Shown piece by piece: positions 35,101 through 47,300 of a DNA stretch of 64,000 bases. Position 1 is the first letter of the stretch. Each line of letters begins with the position of its first letter. The position numbers and the translations under genes were made by a program. Source of the stretch: Megaleporinus macrocephalus. Taxonomy: Eukaryota > Chordata > Actinopteri > Characiformes > Anostomidae. The DNA is taken from positions 40,895,123-40,959,122 of the forward strand of contig CM038714.1 in the NCBI GenBank assembly GCA_021613375.1, given 5' to 3'. Under the pieces are notes generated by a model, which worked only from the letters and a program-made list of their open reading frames with translations, was not told where the DNA came from and did no database searches.

Positions 35101-37997
35101 GGCTAGTAAAGCGTGTATGTTAGTTATGGTTATATGTAATGACTAGTTAAGAAAGTAAGTCAGTGTGATGATGAGTTGAGATGAAGACTAGTAAAGCGTG
35201 TATGTTAGTTATGGTTATATGTAATGACTAGTTAAGAAAGTAAGTCAGTGTGATGGTGAGTTGAGATGAAGGCTAGTAAAGCGTGTATGTTAGTTATGGT
35301 TATATGTAATGACTAGTTAAGAAAGTAAGTCAGTGTGATGATGAGTTGAGATGAAGACTAGTAAAGCGTATATGTTAGTTATGGTTATATGTAATGACTA
35401 GTTAAGAAAGTAAGTCAGTGTGATGGTGAGTTGAGATAGTAAAGTGTGTATGTTAGTTATGTTTAAATGTAATGACTAGTTAAGAAAGTAAGTCAGTGTG
35501 ATGGTGAGTTGAGATGAAGGCTAGTAAAGCGTGTATGTTAGTTATGGTTATATGTAATAACTAGTTAAGAAAGTAAGTCAGTGTGATGGTGAGTTGAGAT
35601 GAAGACTAGTAAAGCGTGTATGTTAGTTATGGTTATATGTAATGACTAGTTAAGAAAGTGAGTCTGTGTAATGGTGAGTTGAGTAAGTAAAGGGTGTATA
35701 TTAGTTGTGGTTATATGTAATGACTAGTTAAGAAGGTAAGTCAGTGTGATGGTGAGTAGAGATGAAGGCTAGTAAAGCGTGTATGTTAGTTATGGTTATA
35801 TGTAATGACTAGTTAAGAAAGTAAGTCAGTGTGATGGTGAGTTGAGATGAAGGCTAGTAAAGCATGTATGGTAGTTATGGTTATATGTAATGACTAGTTA
35901 AGAAAGTAAGTCAGTGTGATGGTGAGTTGAGATGAAGGCTAGTAAAGCGTGTATGTTAGTTATGGTTATATGTAATGACTAGTTAAGAAAGTAAGTCTAT
36001 GTGATGGTGAGTTGAGATAGTAAAGCGTGTATGTTAGTTATGGTTATATGTAATGACTAGTTAAGAAAGTAAGTCAGTGTGATGGTGAGTTGAGATGAAG
36101 GCTAGTAAAGTGTAAATGTTAGTTATGGTTATATGTAATGACTAGTTAAGAAAGTAAGTCAGTGTGATGGTGAGTTGAGATGAAGGCTAGTAAAGCGTGT
36201 ATGTTAGTTATGGTTATATGTAATGTCTAGTTAAGAAAGTAAGTCTATGTGATGGTGAGTTGAGATAGTAAAGCGTGTATGTTAGTTATGGTTATATGTA
36301 ATGACTAGTTGAGAAAGTAAGTCAGTGTGATGGTGAGTTGAGATAGTAAAGCGTGTATGTTAGTTATGGTTATATGTAATGACTAGTTAAGAAAGTAAGT
36401 CAGTGTGATGGTGAGTAGAGATGAAGGCTAGTAAAGTGTGTATGTTAGTTATGGTTATATGTAATGACTAGTTAAGAAAGTAAGTCAGTGTGATGGTGAG
36501 TTGAGATAGTAAAGCGTGTATGTTAGTTATGGTTATATGTAATGACTAGTTAAGAAAGTAAGTCAGTGTGATGGTGAGTTGAGATGAAGGATAGTAAAGT
36601 GTGTATGTTAGTTATGGTTATATGTAATGACTAGTTAAGAAAGTAAGTCAGTGTGATGGTGAGTAGAGATGAAGGCTAGTAAAGTGTGTATGTTAGTTAT
36701 GGTTATATGTAATGACTAGTTAAGAAAGTAAGTCAGTGTGATGGTGAGTTGAGATAGTAAAGCGTGTATGTTAGTTATGGTTATATGTAATGACTAGTTA
36801 AGAAAGTAAGTCAGTGTGATGGTGAGTAGAGATGAAGGCTAGTAAAGCGTGTATGTTAGTTATGGTTATATGTAATGACTAATTAAGAAAGTAAGTCAGT
36901 GTGATGGAGAGTTGAGATGAAGGCTAGTAAAGTGTGTATGTTAGTTATGGTTATATGTAATGACTAGTTAAGAAAGTAAGTCAATGTGATGGTGAGTTGA
37001 GATGAAGGCTAGTAAAGCGTGTATGTTAGTTATGGTTATATGTAATGACTAGTTAAGAAAGTAAGTCAGTGTGATGGTGAGTAGAGATGAAGGCTAGTAA
37101 AGCGTGTATGGTAGTTATGGTTATATGTAATGACTAGTTAAGAAAGTAAGTCAGTGTTATGGTGAGTTGAGATGAAGGATAGTAAAGCGTGTATGTTAGT
37201 TATGGTTATATGTAATGACTAGTTAAGAAAGTAAGTCAGTGTGAAGGTGAGTTGAGATGAAGGCTAGTAAAGTGTGTATGTTAGTTATGGTTATATGTAA
37301 TGACTAGTTAAGAAAGTAAGTCAGTGTGATGGTGAGTAGAGATGAAGGCTAGTAAAGCGTGTATGTTAATTATGGTTATATGTAATGTCTAGTTAAGAAC
37401 GTAAGTCTATGTGATAGCGAGTTATGGGCGTAAATGATCTAAATGATCTAAAGAACATAACCACAAAAAATAAAAGCCTGAACTTCATTCACTTTACTGT
37501 TTTGATTATAGTTACAAACAAACACACCCTCACAAGAACATACACCTCTCACACACACTTTTCCCTCTCAGTGATGCATAAAATACACAGCAAACTAAAT
37601 ATCAGGGGGTGTTTGTAGCAATTTGGAGCCTTAAATGCACCAAATTCAGTACAGCAAGAATTCAATATTCAGTTTAGTTTGTTTGCACTAAGTGGGTCAG
37701 CAGGTGTAGGACAAGCTTCTGCATAGTAACTGAGTTTACAGTAGCCAGTCTTGTGAACTTACAGTATAATACATAGGTCTAGTAATAAATTTCAATAATA
37801 ATAATTATTAAAATGTTTTCTTTTAAACTGTATATGCAATTTAGCAATACATGTTAGGAAACCTGTCTTATTTTATCTAATATATTTACTATGACTTTTA
37901 AATTAAAAAAATATATATTTTATCAGATTACTCGATTAATCGGTGGAAAAATCGATAGAGTACTCGATTACTAAAATAATCTATAGCTGCAGCCCTA
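32122..37997. mobile_element. hAT-like element, 5.9 kb, hosting the 85-bp array
   Basis: The left end is TAGGGCTGAAATGATTCC, and the right end is the inverted ATAGCTGCAGCCCTA at 37983-37997. Both are followed inward by ACTCGATTA-type words, typical of fish hAT elements. The 8-bp target duplication is perfect. The interior is about 550 bp of unique sequence, 4.75 kb of 85-bp satellite, and about 570 bp of AT-rich sequence. No transposase is visible, so it is a non-autonomous element that has been inflated. Confidence 0.88.
32673..37422 (+). repeat. 85-bp minisatellite array (about 57 copies)
   Basis: The full unit is 85 bp (GTTAAGAAAGTAAGTCAGTG, TGATGGTGAGTTGAGATGAA, GGCTAGTAAAGCGTGTATGT, TAGTTATGGTTATATGTAAT, GACTA). 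A 78-bp form lacks seven bases (GAAGGCT). Both forms are interspersed. A block of more than 1 kb is duplicated head to tail: shared rare variants sit 1,240 bp apart (33431/34671, 33621/34861, 34121/35361, 34221/35461), and further left 1,325 bp apart, one unit more. Since 85 is not a multiple of three, no long frame is created. Confidence 0.96.
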
Positions 37998-38005
37998 GTG
38001 CTAAT
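37998..38005 (+). repeat. Target-site duplication, right (GTGCTAAT)
   Basis: Exact match to 32114-32121, directly after the inverted end CAGCCCTA. Confidence 0.9.
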
Positions 38006-38124
38006 GCTGAAAAGCAATATTAACATAGATTATCTATGTTATTGTTTTTTTTGTTTGGTCGAAGAGTATCACTCACATTTACTACATCATTCTCTCACTG
38101 CATTTGTTTTCAGCAAAGTGTTTT

Positions 38125-38129
<5 letters not shown>

Positions 38130-38162
<33 letters not shown>
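38130..38162 (+). repeat. (TG)n microsatellite
   Basis: About 16 TG dinucleotides following a T run. Confidence 0.95.
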
Positions 38163-38163
<1 letters not shown>

Positions 38164-39441
38164 CTGTACAAAAACATTTAGACCAATCACCAATTGTGAA
38201 CCAATGAGAGACAGAAATAAGCTACGGAGAGCAGCTTGTCTCTACTGTGATGATGCAGTTCGTTAGGCACTTCATTGTTGTTGTTTGGCGTAAATATGCA
38301 TTAGCATTTACACTAAACACACCAAGACCATTTAAACCTGCAATTAGTAATGTCCACTAATGATTGCGGCATCCAAGACACACGTTAATGCCATGTGTGA
38401 ATGGGGCTGCTGAGCCACTTTGCTTTGCCCTGTCTGTCTGGCTGCTGTAGGTGGTCTTCACACTTTGAGTTTTCAATGTTTAAGCTGTATTACTATTTAT
38501 TTTTTTTTTAGAATGCAGTGTTTTTCCATAAACTTACTATCAATGATCTCCTCATAGAATATGTGCTTCCAGCATGTATTGCAGATGGACTTTGGTACCC
38601 TTAGCAGGAGTACATCCTCTTTAGTATGGAAGTCCAATACCATAATGAATGAGTGCAGTATACCCTAACAGTTAAATGATGTGCATTAGCTAGCTATGCT
38701 AGCTACAATAGCCACCTTGTATAGAGTAGTGCTGCAGTGGAGAGGAGCAGGTTTTGTGTCAGGCCCCCCTCATCTGTCTCAACAGTGGTCTCGGTTGCAC
38801 AGTGACAGCAGGAATCACATCCGAGGAGCTCATGTATTGAGTTATTAAAGTCTTTCTGGCTGGCTGAGCTGTAGTTGAAGGTACTCAAGGCCCAGCAAAC
38901 ACTGTGTGATTGTAGGAAGCTCATTCTTTGGAGACTCGCACTGTATGCCACGCTAGTCTCTACAGACAGCTCTGTCTGTGCAGTTTCAAATATTCATTCA
39001 AAATAATGTTTCATTCTAAATAACATGCTGACTACTGAGCAGCTCAGCTAACCACACTGTAGAGACAAGGTAGGACAGCCCAATTTCTCTACAGCCTATT
39101 TTATAGGCTATATAAGGTTATATGTCTCTATTAAAGTCATTCAAGGAGATTAAATCGTCATATACAGACTTTGGTAGCACAAGTTCGTTTTTTGGCCTCT
39201 GTGTCTCCACCGTATCGAGGAAGTGGGTCTGCCGGCTCGAGTCATTTGTCCATTAGCACGGAAATGTATGCTTGGTATGTTGGAGTTGATGAGTTTTACA
39301 AGGAATGAGTATAAACATGAGTAAATTAACTTTATATGAGCCCGATACTTGATACAGGTAGCCCCACTTAGCGGTTTTGCAGTAAACTATTTCACCAACT
39401 ATAAACAGTAACAAACACAAATGTAAAGATAGGCTATAACA
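38163..39441. other. HDAC11 intron, no recognised feature
   Basis: No exon, RNA gene or repeat family supported. Confidence 0.45.
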
Positions 39442-40072
39442 GGGGGGTCAAACTGAGTTCCCTCCAGGCCACAGCTCTGCAGAGTTTTCTACCCACTAAA
39501 AACAGCTGATCTAATAAGTAGGGCTGGGAGCGCTTATCGATTTATCAGTGATTATCAATAACCTTCACAAAACTGATAAGTAGAATAGATTGAATTCTTC
39601 TGTTCATTTATATGCATGAAAGTCCTGTGCTCCACTCTGTTGTAATGTCATGAACATGGAGCATAGATGCAGAAGACCAGTTCAACAGTGACAAAGTCGT
39701 ACTTCTCCTTGTAGCCAGATGCAGACGCTCAGCACAGAGAGATTATGCTTTGCGACGCTGTACATATTTATGATTGAGTTTGAGGCTTAGCTTCAGCTCG
39801 GAGCTCTGGGCTGTTCTGAGCAAACAAACGACTAGAGAAACCATGAGCTCTGATATGAAAGACAGCATTTTTTTTGTTTGTTTTCAAAACTCCCTGGGTC
39901 GCCTCGTCTAGCACAAATAAAATCAGTCCTGAATATACAGAATATGTGACTGGAAAAAATCTGTGTGAATAAAAAATGGAAAAAAGCACGTTTTTCCTGA
40001 GAGCTAGAAGAGGGGAAATGCTGATCTCTGCAGAACTGTGGCCTGGAAGGAACCCAGTGTGACACCACGGGG
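39442..40072. mobile_element. MITE with 42-bp inverted ends and a nested hAT remnant
   Basis: The left end CCCTCCAGGCCACAGCTCTG (39470-39489) is inverted in CAGAACTGTGGCCTGGAAGG (40031-40050), with similarity extending over about 42 bp. Inside it, from 39529, TAGGGCTGGGAGCGCTTATC looks like the left end of an hAT-type element; I did not find its right end or target duplication. Confidence 0.6.
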
Positions 40073-42183
40073 CTAGACCAACCTCTGGACCGGTGCCACC
40101 ATGCAGTCTTTCTTTTATGTTTTAATTCATAGCTGGCTGGGGACTAATCCTAAAAAAATGGGCTTCCTTCAAAGCAGTTGTTTATCTGTTGACGGAGTTC
40201 GAAATAAACTTTACATACACTTGAAACTCTGCTACTGGAAGCCTGTGACATGAAACCCTTATGAGAATTTCCAATTGAAATGAATGTGAAGTTCACTCGT
40301 GAATTTTTGCTGTCGAAAAAAGATAGTATGACTCATCCTAATCCTGCTTCTTTTGCTCTTGCCTGGTGGGCTTCTGTAGCCTGGTCAATAACCTCATGCA
40401 TCAATTATTCAGGCATGCCGTGCAGAATACAGGACCAAGAGATACGGACAACTTTATTTGAAGGGTTTTTGAGGGTCCTGAGGGAATAGAGTTAGTTTGC
40501 ACCAGCGTGATATTGAGTTGGGTGTGTTATGGTATAGATTTAAGGACCTCCATACCAAACATGTTTTATAAACACTAACAGTCAGATATGCTACCAATGT
40601 CAGTGCATTTGAGGACCATTGTTTTTTTCTCATATCTGACAATGCTGTACATGTTTAAAGCACTTCTTCAGTTGTTTACATCAAAATTTCAAAGGGAGGA
40701 TTTAAATATGTCAAATATTTCAAATTATAAGTATTTATCCATTTATCCTTGTTTGTTTCAATATCAGCATTTTTTTACAATTACATGGCAATCTATGATT
40801 TTTTTTGTTGTTGTTAGTTGTAATTGTGAATTGCACCTGTTCTATAGTCGTAAAGATGAGTCTGAATCTGAATTAAAGCTGTGTTCACTAAGCCAAAATC
40901 CTATTTATCTGCATAGCTGCTTATTTCTTTGTCGTCTGAACAGCCACATGGAATGAGAATGATCAGATTCAATTCCTCTTTCTGTCACTCATTACACATG
41001 ACTCATATTTGCCATCAGCCATGGTACGGTGAATGTCGTGGGTAGGCTCCCGTGTAATAAAGAAAACTCGAGGGGCAAGTGCTGCAGATGTCTAAGCATT
41101 GACCCTATCTGTTAGTTTGATCCCACATGAAAACAGAGCCATCTATGGCCAGGAGTCCGAAAAGAAAAGAGTATAGCCGACCTTGTTCTCTCTGGCTGGG
41201 TAGGACGGTCCTCTCATTCTCCTCCTATGCGTAGCTGAGATACATGATCCTGAAAAGAAACCGTTATAACCGGTAATCCTAAGTGATCAAAACATAAATA
41301 AACAGATTGAGTTGTGAAGTAAATACCCAGGACTAAGACTAGATAAAGTGATTATGCATAGTACTGTGCAGAAGTCAAAGACCATAGAATAGCATACAGT
41401 ACGAGTAAATATAAGCACCTACAGCTTGAATGCATCCACCAAAACAAAAACAAAAGGCAGCCTGATTCGCAAGTGTTGCTTAGAACATTATATTCCAGTG
41501 ACAAAATGCTAAGCCACACAAACCGTGGAGATGAGGCAGTCATTGGTGTTTGCTGTAGCTGTAAGACAGAAAGAGATTATATAATAAAACACTAGACCTA
41601 TTTGAGGGTTGGAAATAACAAATGTCTACTGATGAAAATGGAGCTGGTAAAAAGCATGTTGCAGTGTTGATAAAAGGCACAGTAGATCATTTGATTGATA
41701 AATCATTACTAAGATTGAATAGGTCAACTGTTATTTGATTAAAAGTGTTTATTTGATAACCTATGATTCATGTTTTATCATTTTTTACCTTGTGTTTTCT
41801 GAAAATAAGCAGTATTCTTTGATAAGTGATGGAAGTGCATGCAAACGAAGCAGTTTGCTAAAAAACACATTAGACTAATAGTAAATTTTGATGTCTTGCA
41901 GCCTTATTTCTGTCCATTACTGCTTCTCTCATTTCTCGATTAACATCAGCATTGTTTTTGATATTTACGACTGTCGATAAACGCGAGAAGTAATAAAAGA
42001 GACTCAAATTAAATGATGAACCCAAATAACAACTTCTAATAATTGGTGTTAACATGTTTAGCACTTCTTTTGTCTTCGAAACGAGCAAACAAATAAAATG
42101 TTCTACACTTTTAACCCATACCGCATAGAGAAGGAGATACTTTATTATTGCTCCTATTTCAATCTGTTCTTTCCCTCCTTCAG
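40073..42183. other. HDAC11 last intron, 3' part
   Basis: No exon other than the terminal one at 42184. A strong pyrimidine tract before 42184 supports the splice acceptor. No repeat assigned. Confidence 0.5.
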
Positions 42184-42423
42184 GGCATTGTGAAGCGAGA
42201 TGAAATCGTCTTCAGAGCGGCGCAGAGGAGAGGGATCCCCATCCTTATGGTGACGTCAGGGGGCTACCAGAAGAAAACAGCTCGCATCATCGCTGACTCC
42301 ATCCTAAACCTGCATAGGCAGCGTCTGATTGGTGGAGAGGTGCTGAATGAGGCTGGGCCTTCCATGGTGCCGGTCATGATGAGCAAGTCTGTTTCATCAG
42401 GGTCAGCTTTTAATGCCATCTGA
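42184..42423 (+). CDS. hdac11: HDAC11 terminal coding exon with stop
   Basis: This is the last coding exon: 79 codons and a TGA stop at 42421-42423. It begins GIVKRDEIVF, directly continuing the SPQ end of the previous exon (human residue 277 onward). SGGYQKKTARIIADSILNL contains the catalytic tyrosine (Tyr304 by counting), which stabilises the tetrahedral intermediate in zinc-dependent HDACs. The acceptor is strong, a long pyrimidine run ending TTCAG at 42179-42183. After SILNL the tail diverges fully from the mammalian tail and is about eight residues longer, so the full fish protein would be about 355 residues against 347 in human. I see no canonical AATAAA within about 2.5 kb downstream, so the transcript end is not placed. 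Confidence 0.95.
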   Translation, partial: GIVKRDEIVFRAAQRRGIPILMVTSGGYQKKTARIIADSILNLHRQRLIGGEVLNEAGPSMVPVMMSKSVSSGSAFNAI

Positions 42424-43574
42424 TACTTTCTGAAGAGCTCCGATTGGTCAATTTGTTTAACACTTAAAACTTCAGGCCTATTATACAGTTTGCGTAATGT
42501 TTGGTGTGTGAAGCTTCTTTAGCAAGTCTGTTGGAGAGCTCAACATAGCCAGAAGCAAGAGTACGATGGTTTAGGCATGCACAATGCTAATTGGTGGACA
42601 ATAACCTGTTGTTAGCTACGTTAACCTCATAGCTCGGGTGCTAAACTAAACAAATAAGCTTTAGACACCAAACATATCTTAGCTGATCAACTACATTTGA
42701 GACAGTTATGTAAATTGTATACCTTTGTTTGGTTTTTTTGCTAAACTATTGCAATTAAGCTTATTATACTCACTACTATGATTTTTTGGTAATAGTACTA
42801 TAAATCTACAATGTAATAATAAGGAATTGTTTCCAGGAGTTAACAGTAAAGGGTTGACAGTAGTGAAACACTCATTTTCATTCATTAACAGAAACATTTA
42901 GGCCTGAGGTAGATGTGAAAGTGGTGAGATGTTGGCCAGCTGCTTCAGTCTGTGGTTAATTACTGTATAGTCTTTTAACTATGGCTCAAACCTAGATTGA
43001 GTTTTTTCTTTACGTTGGTACTTTATGTAATGCTTATTTGCACATTATATCTCTTTGGAAATTCCACTTTAAGTGATGCAGCAATTTGGAAGAGAATCAA
43101 AATTATGTTTCGTCCATTAAGAAATTCTAAAGATATTGCACTACCAATATTTATTTCATCTTTCCAAAATGATGGTACTAAGTACCTCTATGCTTATGTC
43201 ATTAATTTGCTCATATATTAATGGCATTTCTTTTGATTGACAAGCCAAACAGAAACTGCACTGAATTCCTTAAAATTGTATACCCCTTAGATTTAAATTA
43301 GCGCTATCATTATGTTAATTATTTTATGACTTTTTCTGGAAGAATCTTGTAGTAAACATGTAGTGGGGGCAATGTTAGGATTTCGAGTCATTCGCAGTGG
43401 TCTGAGGTGCAATCTGTAGAAAAAAGGACCAACCAAATTTCTTTAGTCTGCTTGTTAAGGTATCAAGCTATACTTTTGGATCTGATGATCCAAAGAAAGA
43501 GTACAAAAAACTACTGTCATTCTACTTCTTTCCATGAAATGGGAAGGAGAAGAGGAAATGGCTGCACTTCAGTT
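42424..43574. other. HDAC11 3' UTR and downstream sequence
   Basis: The 3' UTR must start here, but its end is unplaced because no AATAAA is seen nearby. A small repeat copy (CCACTTTAAGTGATGCAGCA near 43066) lies within it. Confidence 0.5.
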
Positions 43575-43976
43575 CTAATTTTCAAACGAATGAAAAAAAC
43601 AACATTTAATGCCAGTGGGCGCCAACATTAGCTAGCTAGTTAACCTAGCTACATTAGCACCCACTGGCAAAAGCCACTGGCACTTTGCAAATGCCCTTGA
43701 TATGGAGTTTCATTGTTTTTTTTCTTACTATAAACCCACATCTTTGTGTCCGCATTGCCAAAAGTGTTGCTCAAACAAGGGCTAACAAAGATAGATATCT
43801 AGCTCATTTCCTCTCAGCTGGGCAGAACATAAAAGGGGCTAACAATCAAAACATGAAACGTGTGTTCACAGCAAGAAACACCCTATAAAACCCATAGCTA
43901 TAGGGCCAGTTTGGTTTTTGCCAGTGGTTTGAGTCCACTCACACCAAACTTTGTTTTTGTTCATTCGTTTAAGAAT
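43575..43976. repeat. Possible small element with inverted ends
   Basis: TTTTCAAACGAATGAAAAAA at the left is roughly inverted in TTTTTGTTCATTCGTTTAAG at the right, with GCCAGTGG words just inside both. No target duplication confirmed. Low confidence. Confidence 0.35.
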
Positions 43977-44019
43977 TGTAACATACTTTATGAACTGCAG
44001 CCATTTCCACTTCTCTTTA

Positions 44020-44318
44020 GGTGTGTCCGAAATTGGCTACTAAGTCAGTAGGTACTCGATTGAAGCCAGTACGTACTGCTCAAGCGATAAACTAGTAGGC
44101 TGTTTCAGTGCAGTTTTTAATATCCACTGAATATGAATAACTAAAGATGTACTCAGATGGTGTTGAACTGTTTCTCAGAGAAGACGAATCAGAGGGAAGT
44201 GAATAATTACTACTGAGTATTCAGACATACTAGCCATGGTCGCCTACTGATTTTGCCTACTGAGTATTCAGACATTTTGCCTACTGAGTAGTGGCAAGTA
44301 AGCGATTTAGGACACACC
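44020..44318. mobile_element. Small MITE, about 300 bp
   Basis: Ends GGTGTGTCCGAAATTGGCTA and CGATTTAGGACACACC are inverted copies, each followed inward by CTACT.AG.CAGTAGG-type words. A diverged relative of its left half lies at 62331-62440. The target duplication could not be settled. Confidence 0.7.
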
Positions 44319-47300
44319 CTATTGACATTGTGAGGTCAGTGGTAGTTTTATGGTCTCAGATCTATTCCAACAAGGAACATAGCAGCATGCTGAAAAGACG
44401 AAAACCCCAACGCAGGAGAGGCTTGGACCCAGATGTCTGAACTAGAACCCTGGAGATGAAAGCCTTTAGACTTAGCATAAGGAACTGATTCACAGGTTCC
44501 ATCATTGTTGTTTGATGTTAGTATCTGAATGAGCCAGAAATGGCTATTACATCAGACTTAACAAGCAGATGGTGATAGAAACCATGATTTCTACAACACA
44601 AATATATCCAGTTTACTCACAGTACTATACAAAAGCAACAGTGAACCAAAATGTGTCTTTAGTTTTCATATGTAATGTTTATAATGGTAAAATTCAGGAA
44701 CATTAAAAAAAAAAAATAGTGTTTTCTTTGGGGGCATTTTTGCATTACAATGAGTTACGTGTACTTGCCCTCCATAAATATTAATGTTATTAAATGTATA
44801 TGTTGTAGACCTAAACGAATCTCCAAACTCTTATAAGACAATGCCTCCAGCATCAGACAATATGTTATTCAAAATGCATATCATTTTCAGTGGTATTAAA
44901 CATTCTAGACGTCTGGCACTTATCCAACTTGCAAGTTTCTCTAGAATTGTGTACAGACCACTCTGAATGACTTTGTAATATCTTAATCATTTTAGTTATA
45001 CAGTTTTTTGAGAAGTTCCTCCTCATGGAATAGAGGTGTTAATAAAAAGAAGTAGTGATTTGCAACACTGTTAAGGTAAGGACTACTGTGAATGTAAGTG
45101 ATTGGCTTAGGAGCGGGTGATAATATAATGGGATCTTGTGATACTTGAAGACTTCCAAAGAGTCCCGACAGTCCAGTCTGGTCCAGAGCAGAAAAAACTG
45201 ACCTTGTCATCCATCTAGAGATGACACTAGAGGAAAAAAAACTTCTGAAAATTAAAATTCAGCGGTCAGATTCTTATCAATAAGAGTTAATAAGCACTTT
45301 ATTGGTTTGACTTCATGGGTCTGACCCAGTTAAACCCTCAAGAAGGGAAACGAATAGCTCTTAATTAGTCGGAAAGGCACAATAATGACCCGACAGGTGA
45401 ACTGAAAGTCGTTTGGTCTTCAGAAGTCTTTATATTGAACTCCCACAGTGGTGTGATGAACCAGATAAGGATATGATATAGCTTATACATGCTGTTTAAG
45501 TGCATGGCTGACTTCTCAGACATTTTTTCCAACAGTCAGCATTTAAAAGGTGTCCTCCTTTAATGAGGACCATTGCAGGCCTGTCAGTGTGGGTGGATCT
45601 TAGAGGGCCGTGCCCATCCAATTAGACTGCCAGGCCCATTCATTGGCACATGAACTATATAAGAAGAATTTATGGTTCACCATACTCTTCCATTCCACAG
45701 TGATCAGGCTATATGTTGAAGTGTTTGCTGTGTGATTTGGCTTTTGGAATAAACAGGCTTATTGTTTTTCTAAATGAAAATAAGTTAATATATCCTCTGT
45801 AGTATGGAGGTGTATCTCCATCACTGAGGCCGATGCGATGCCTTAAGGATATAATTAAAGATACATATGAAGCAATGACAAATGAATTATGCAGAATGCA
45901 GTGCGATTCAACATGATTTGATTCCACAAGATATGTCTCAATACGAGATACGATGCTAAAGAACAGAACGTTCAGTTCAGTTCAGTTCCCGATATAGGCC
46001 GTGTGATTTTACACATCACTAAAAAGATAAACTAACTAAAAAATGCCTTTACATATTTGTTTCTTTGGTACTGCAGCTCAGTAAACATCTCATGTATGCA
46101 GTTTCTTTTGGGCCTCTAGAAACACTTTCACATACAGTCATTTTCACAAGTCCTTTAGTGCAAAGAAGGGTCAAATAAATTTATAACAATAAGAGATGAA
46201 TGGGGTGGGGTGCAGATGCCTCCACTTTTTAACCTAGTCCAGTACAGTACAGTATAGAAGCAGTCCAACTCTCATGAAACTTGGCCGGGAGACTTGATGG
46301 GAGGTGGCCACTAATAGCAGTGGAGTGGGCAAGAGAAGTTTAGAGAGAAGGAATCAATCTAAAATGACTGCTTGCAAGTTATTGGTCACATTTCTAAATA
46401 ATAAAGACATCGAGTCTCTAATAATAGTAACATAGAGAAAGAAATCTGGGTGCAACTTTTTAACCCAGTAAATGACATCATGTACATTTATGCCAGTGTT
46501 ATGCCAGTCTCGCCATCCCTGCCCTGCGTGGAATAAACCTTTTTGAGCATCATTGCACAGGCCAAATTTCATACTATAATTTTTCTTTCAATATGTTTAA
46601 ATTAGAGAATAAACTAGCATTCAGTGTAGAGGACGCATTAACTTATTTTCACTTCATTCGAAAAGGGGCACCAATTTGTTTTGCATATCCACCTACTGAG
46701 CCTACAGGAGTTTTTCTTTGCCCAGTGACTCCGCAGCTATGAAGTGTTTCCACCTGCACCTTTTTTTTAACCAGGTGTCGTAAAGGGAACCCAGTCAGAA
46801 CAGTTTATTTATGTGAATCAGTTTTAAAGGTAAGGTAACAAATAGCAAACACACAATCAATAGAATTACATTCAATAAACATCCAAAACAATTAGTACAT
46901 AATCATGCCTCTACAAGAGAACTCTAGAACTAATACTAAGACTAAATCAGTTTTATACATTCTGCACTGGCCCACAGAAAGCCTGGTTGTGGTTGATTAT
47001 GTCTAGGATATTAACGCTGTGAAGTCCCACCCTACTCCACACCCCGCAGCAAGCCTTAAGCAAGCCCCCCATCTGCCTATTTACCAAAACCCACTATCTG
47101 CTCTGAGACATCTAGCAGCGAGGGGATATGAATTACAGGTGTGCATTCCTCGTAGGTCATGCTTTTATCCCCATAAAGCTGCTCGTGGCCTCTCCTGACC
47201 AGATGTAGCTGTTTACAGCCAGGACGAGTTCATCTGAGTTTACCACTCACAAACTAGCTGGAGGGAAGCGGACAACAAGATAATCACAAGACTTAAGAGT

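Noticed and set aside
7241..37422. CRISPR-like regular repeats
   Set aside because: Units are contiguous with no unique spacers, and the genome is vertebrate.
45037..45047. AATAAA-like word as the HDAC11 polyadenylation signal
   Set aside because: More than 2.6 kb past the stop codon with no supporting context; transcript end left open.
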